The position numbers and the translations under genes were made by a program. Below, piece by piece: positions 13,538-17,486 of a DNA stretch of 17,486 bases. A model generated the notes under the pieces. That model worked only from the letters and a program-made list of their open reading frames with translations. It was not told the DNA's origin and did not search any database. Each line of letters opens with the position of its first letter. The first letter of the stretch is position 1. The stretch is from Steroidobacteraceae bacterium. Lineage in GTDB: Bacteria > Pseudomonadota > Gammaproteobacteria > Steroidobacterales > Steroidobacteraceae. The stretch covers positions 1 through 17,486 of the forward strand of contig JABEVI010000216.1 of assembly GCA_013044085.1 (NCBI GenBank), given 5' to 3'.

Positions 13538-16414
13538 ATGCACAGCATCCGCATCCGGGGGGCCCGGACCCACAACCTCAAGAACATCGACCTCGACCTG
13601 CCACGCGACCGGTTGATCGTCCTGACGGGCCTGTCGGGTTCCGGCAAGTCCTCGCTGGCGTTCGACACGATCTACGCGGAAGGCCAAAGGCGCTATGTCG
13701 AGTCGCTGTCGACCTACGCCCGGCAGTTTCTCTCGATGATGGAGAAGCCCGACGTCGACGCGATCGACGGCCTGTCTCCGGCGATCTCGATCGAACAGAA
13801 ATCGACCTCGCACAATCCGCGCTCGACGGTCGGTACCGTCACTGAAATCTACGACTACATGCGGCTGCTGTTCGCACGGGCCGGCACCCCACGCTGTCCG
13901 GATCACGGCATCGATCTTCAAGCCCAGACAGTCAGTCAGATGGTCGACGCGGTGCTGGCGCATCCCGAAGGAACCTCGATGATGCTGCTCGCCCCGGCGA
14001 TCGCATCGCGCAAAGGCGAACATGCCGGTCTGATCGAGGAACTGCAGGCGGCCGGATTCGTGAGGGCGCGCATCGACGGGGCGATCGTCGAGCTCGATCA
14101 GCTGCCCCGGTTGGATGTGAAGCGCAAACACACCGTCGAGGCGATCGTCGACCGCTTCAAGGTCCGCCCCGGGCTGGCGCAACGCCTGGCGGAGTCTTTC
14201 GAGACCGCTCTGCGCATCGGCCAGGGGGTCGCGAGAGTGGCTTTCGCCGAGGATCCCGCGCGCACGGAACTCGTCTTCTCCGACAAGTTCGCATGCCCGC
14301 TGTGCAACTACTCGCTGACCGAACTCGAACCGCGATTGTTCTCCTTCAACAGCCCCCTGGGCGCCTGTCCGACCTGCGACGGACTCGGCAGCCAGGATTT
14401 CTTCGACCCGGCCAAAATCGTCGCCAATCCGCACCTCTCGCTCGCGGGCGGTGCGGTGCGCGGCTGGGATCGGCGCAACGCCTACTACTTCCAGCTCATC
14501 CTGTCGCTCGCGCGTCATGCGAAATTCGACGTCGAGGCACCCTTCGATGCGCTGCCGGCGCAGGCGCGCGAGCTCGTCCTGTTCGGCAGCGGTGATGTAC
14601 AAATCGAGTTCAAATACCTGGATGGCAAGGGTGGAACGCTCCGGCGCCGCCACGCGTTCGAGGGCATCGTGCGCAATTTGCAACGCCGCTACGAGGAAAG
14701 CGAATCCAGCACGGTGCGCGAGGAGCTGGCGAAATACCGCTCTTCCCGCGCGTGCCCGGACTGCGGCGGCACCCGCTTGAACCGGGCGGCTCGCAACGTC
14801 CACCTGTCGGGCCGGAATGCACCCCAGGTCGCGTCGATGTCGGTCGATGCCGCGCGACGATTCTTCGCGAGTCTCGAGCTCACCGGCTGGCGCGGCGAAA
14901 TCGCGGTCAAAATCATCAAGGAAATCGGCGATCGCCTGGGATTTCTCGCGAACGTCGGCCTCGGCTATCTGACCCTCGACCGCGGCGCCGACACGCTGTC
15001 GGGCGGTGAGGCACAAAGAATCCGTCTCGCAAGTCAGATCGGCTCGGGACTCGTCGGCGTCATGTACATCCTCGACGAACCGTCGATCGGCCTGCACCAA
15101 CGCGACAACCAGCGACTGCTCGACACCTTGATCGACCTGCGGGATCTCGGCAATACGGTGATCGTCGTTGAGCATGACGAGGACGCGATTCGCCAGGCCG
15201 ATCACGTCGTCGATCTCGGTCCGGGCGCCGGTGTACACGGCGGATACATCGTCGCACAGGGCAGCGCCGAAGAAGTGGCCGCGAATCCACGCTCGATCAC
15301 CGGACAGTATCTGAGCGGCGCCTTGCGCATCGAGATACCACCGAATCGGCGGGCGCCGGAGCCGGGACGGTCATTACGCGTCGTGGGCGCGACGGCGAAC
15401 AATCTAAAGAACCTTTCCGTGGAATTTCCGCTTGGTCTGCTCACCTGCGTCACCGGAGTCTCGGGATCGGGAAAATCCACCCTGATCAACGACACGCTGT
15501 TTCGCGCGGTGGCGACCCAACTGAACCACGCCGCCGCCGGTACCGCGCATTTCGACCGGATCGAGGGACTCGAGCACATCGACCGGGTGATCGAGATAGA
15601 CCAGAGCCCGATAGGGAGGACGCCGCGCTCGAATCCGGCCACCTACACGGGATTATTTGCACCGATCCGCGAGATTTTTGCGGCCCTGCCTGAGGCGCGC
15701 TCGCGCGGCTACGAGTCGGGCCGGTTCAGCTTCAACGTCAAGGGCGGTCGTTGCGAAGCGTGCCAGGGCGACGGCGTGATCAAGGTGGAAATGCATTTTC
15801 TTGCCGATGTCTACGTACCCTGCGACGTGTGCCGCGGCAAGCGCTACAACCGCGAGACGCTGGAGATCCGCTTCAAGGGCAGGAACATCCAGGAAGTCCT
15901 CGATATGACGATCGAGGAGGCATTGCCGTTCTTCGCGGCGATTCCCGCGGTGCACTCGAAGCTGCAAACGATGCTCGACGTCGGCCTGTCCTACGTGCGC
16001 CTCGGGCAAAGCGCAACGACGCTCTCCGGCGGCGAGGCCCAGCGCGTCAAGCTCGCGCGTGAACTGTCGAAGCGGGCGACGGGCCGCACGCTCTACATCC
16101 TCGATGAACCGACGACGGGACTGCATTTTGCCGATATCGCGCTGTTGCTCACGGTGCTTCGCAGACTGCGCGACGAGGGCAACACCGTGCTCGTCATAGA
16201 ACACAATCTCGACGTGATCAAGACCGCGGACTGGATCGTCGATCTCGGTCCGGAGGGCGGTGACGGTGGCGGCAACATCGTGGCAACCGGCACGCCGGAA
16301 CAGGTCGCCGCGAATGGCTCGTCGATCACCGGCGGATATCTAGCGACCGCGCTCGGACTCGAGCCCGCGACCCGTGCCGCAAGCGCGCATCCTGTGCGGC
16401 GCAGGCGCGCCTGA
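13538..16414 (+). CDS. uvrA: Excinuclease ABC subunit A
   Basis: UvrA is the damage-sensing ABC ATPase of nucleotide excision repair and loads UvrB on damaged DNA. The 958-residue product (E. coli 940) has two ABC modules. The first has Walker A GLSGSGKSS (Lys37) and signature TLSGGEAQRIRLA; the second has Walker A GVSGSGKST and signature TLSGGEAQRVKLA. The zinc motifs CPLCNYSL...CPTCDG and CEACQGDG...CDVCRG are complete. The start at 13538 aligns MHSIRIRGARTHNLKNI with the E. coli N-terminus; an ATG four codons earlier (13526) is possible. Neither has a good ribosome binding site. Nothing seems truncated or mutated. Confidence 0.98.
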   Translation: MHSIRIRGARTHNLKNIDLDLPRDRLIVLTGLSGSGKSSLAFDTIYAEGQRRYVESLSTYARQFLSMMEKPDVDAIDGLSPAISIEQKSTSHNPRSTVGTVTEIYDYMRLLFARAGTPRCPDHGIDLQAQTVSQMVDAVLAHPEGTSMMLLAPAIASRKGEHAGLIEELQAAGFVRARIDGAIVELDQLPRLDVKRKHTVEAIVDRFKVRPGLAQRLAESFETALRIGQGVARVAFAEDPARTELVFSDKFACPLCNYSLTELEPRLFSFNSPLGACPTCDGLGSQDFFDPAKIVANPHLSLAGGAVRGWDRRNAYYFQLILSLARHAKFDVEAPFDALPAQARELVLFGSGDVQIEFKYLDGKGGTLRRRHAFEGIVRNLQRRYEESESSTVREELAKYRSSRACPDCGGTRLNRAARNVHLSGRNAPQVASMSVDAARRFFASLELTGWRGEIAVKIIKEIGDRLGFLANVGLGYLTLDRGADTLSGGEAQRIRLASQIGSGLVGVMYILDEPSIGLHQRDNQRLLDTLIDLRDLGNTVIVVEHDEDAIRQADHVVDLGPGAGVHGGYIVAQGSAEEVAANPRSITGQYLSGALRIEIPPNRRAPEPGRSLRVVGATANNLKNLSVEFPLGLLTCVTGVSGSGKSTLINDTLFRAVATQLNHAAAGTAHFDRIEGLEHIDRVIEIDQSPIGRTPRSNPATYTGLFAPIREIFAALPEARSRGYESGRFSFNVKGGRCEACQGDGVIKVEMHFLADVYVPCDVCRGKRYNRETLEIRFKGRNIQEVLDMTIEEALPFFAAIPAVHSKLQTMLDVGLSYVRLGQSATTLSGGEAQRVKLARELSKRATGRTLYILDEPTTGLHFADIALLLTVLRRLRDEGNTVLVIEHNLDVIKTADWIVDLGPEGGDGGGNIVATGTPEQVAANGSSITGGYLATALGLEPATRAASAHPVRRRRA

Positions 16415-16423
16415 GCCGCACGC

Positions 16424-17470
16424 TTGAAACGGCCGCCAATTTCCAGGCTCGTGTCGGCGACTCTGCCGATCCTGAGGCGTCTTGCCCCGGAAGCGGCACA
16501 CGCAATCGGCTTGCGGGGTCTTCGGTTGCTGCGCCCCCTGTGGGCCGATCGCGAGCCGACCCGGAAGCTCGCGCTAAGCTGTGCGGGTGTCGAATTTGCG
16601 CATCCGCTCGGCCTTGCCGCGGGTTTCGACAAGAATGCCGATTATCTGGACGCGCTCGGCGCGCTCGGATTCAGCCACGTCGAAATCGGCACGGTGACGC
16701 CGCGGCCGCAACCGGGGAACCCGCGTCCGCGCATGTTCCGGCTGCGCGAATCGCGGGCCCTGGTCAACCGAATGGGGTTCAACAACAAGGGTGCCGAGCA
16801 TGTCGCGGCATGCCTCGCACGCAGCACCTATCCGGGGGTCGTGGGCATCAGCATCGGCAAGAACTTCGACACCCCGATCGAGCGGGCCGGCGAGGACTAT
16901 CTGCATGTCTTCCGCAGGCTCTATGAGTACGCCGATTACATTGCGGTGAACGTATCCTCACCCAATACCGCCCGCCTGCGGGAACTCCAGGCGCGCGAGG
17001 CTCTGGGAAGGATCCTGACCCCGCTCGTGGACGAGCGCGCCGTTCTCGCACAGCGTCACGGCAAACGGGTGCCGATCTTCGTCAAGATCGCCCCCGATCT
17101 GAATGAGTCCGGGGTCGAGGCGCTCGCCGCACAACTGCCGGCCCTGTCTGTCGACGGCGTGATCGCGACCAACACATCGAACCGACTCGAACGGTTCGTC
17201 ACCTCGCTTCCCCCGGGGACCACGGGTGGCCTGAGCGGAGCGCCCTTGCATGAACTGTCGCTGACGGTAATCCGCCGTTTACGCGCGCTTTTGCCGCGGG
17301 ATTTCCCGATCATCGGGGTCGGCGGCATATTTGACGCCGCAACGGCGCTCCAGACGCTCGCGGCCGGCGCCAACCTCATCCAGGTTTATACCGGGTTCGC
17401 TTATCGCGGTCCCGACCTGATCGACGAGATCCTCGCCGCCATCGACCGTGGCACGGCCGGCGGCGATTAA
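16424..17470 (+). CDS. pyrD: Dihydroorotate dehydrogenase (quinone), class 2
   Basis: This enzyme oxidises dihydroorotate to orotate in pyrimidine synthesis and passes electrons to quinone at the inner membrane. The N-terminal amphipathic part (about residues 9-38) is the membrane/quinone-binding extension of class 2 enzymes. The barrel has LGLAAGFDKNADYLDAL, GTVTPRPQPGNPRPRMFRL, NRMGFNNKG, the active-site serine in VNVSSPNTARLRELQ (Ser178/179), and GVGGIFDAATALQTLAAGANLIQVYTG for FMN phosphate binding. The frame opens with TTG at 16424, 9 bp after the uvrA stop. A GTG at 16451 is a reasonable alternative, giving an N-terminus closer in length to E. coli PyrD. Neither start has a clear ribosome binding site. 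It may be co-transcribed with uvrA. Only 16 bp follow its stop in the window. Confidence 0.96.
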   Translation: MKRPPISRLVSATLPILRRLAPEAAHAIGLRGLRLLRPLWADREPTRKLALSCAGVEFAHPLGLAAGFDKNADYLDALGALGFSHVEIGTVTPRPQPGNPRPRMFRLRESRALVNRMGFNNKGAEHVAACLARSTYPGVVGISIGKNFDTPIERAGEDYLHVFRRLYEYADYIAVNVSSPNTARLRELQAREALGRILTPLVDERAVLAQRHGKRVPIFVKIAPDLNESGVEALAAQLPALSVDGVIATNTSNRLERFVTSLPPGTTGGLSGAPLHELSLTVIRRLRALLPRDFPIIGVGGIFDAATALQTLAAGANLIQVYTGFAYRGPDLIDEILAAIDRGTAGGD

Positions 17471-17486
17471 TTCGGCCGGTGAAGCA

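Noticed and set aside
13445..15238. Minus-strand open frame of 597 codons opposite uvrA
   Set aside because: Antisense shadow of uvrA with low-information composition; uvrA has all its motifs intact.
1..17486. tRNA, rRNA, CRISPR, insertion sequence, attachment site or prophage genes
   Set aside because: No cloverleaf with conserved tRNA bases, no regularly spaced repeats, no transposase or integrase motifs were seen by eye.

Overview
This window is a GC-rich chromosomal segment, most likely from a gammaproteobacterium. The evidence is the block miaB-phoH-ybeY-corC-leuS-lptE on one strand, the divergent ssb/uvrA pair, and a class 2 (quinone-linked) pyrD. I cannot name a genus. Coding density is very high, with many overlapping stop and start codons. 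I see no tRNA, rRNA, CRISPR array, insertion sequence or prophage gene.

Region 1 (1-5085) is the accessory-looking part. It opens with the 3' part of a class III (glutamate-1-semialdehyde-aminotransferase-like) PLP enzyme. This converges with a small histidine-rich membrane protein that resembles the DUF962/Mpo1 type. Divergent from the membrane protein is a tightly overlapped three-gene plus-strand operon: a GT4 glycosyltransferase, an MGDG-synthase-like GT28 glycosyltransferase, and a calcineurin-fold metallophosphoesterase resembling PlcP/LpxH. PlcP-type phospholipase C next to a diacylglycerol glycosyltransferase is the known signature of phosphate-sparing lipid remodelling, in which phospholipid is cut to diacylglycerol and then glycosylated. 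Two different glycosyltransferases in one operon suggest two glycolipids, or stepwise addition of two sugars. This is the most interesting part of the window.

Region 2 (5030-12363) is a long minus-strand run of housekeeping genes. In transcription order these are miaB (tRNA methylthiolation), phoH/ybeZ, ybeY (16S rRNA maturation), corC, leuS, lptE (LPS assembly lipoprotein) and a conserved protein with an HEASH zinc-protease-like motif. Neighbours overlap or nearly touch. Compared with the familiar enterobacterial order, lnt is missing between corC and leuS. holA is missing after lptE, and the HEASH protein sits in its place.

Region 3 (12402-17486) holds def (peptide deformylase, divergent from miaB across only 38 bp), ssb (convergent with def, divergent from uvrA), uvrA, and pyrD just after uvrA. 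These are ordinary core genes for N-terminal processing, replication/repair and pyrimidine synthesis.
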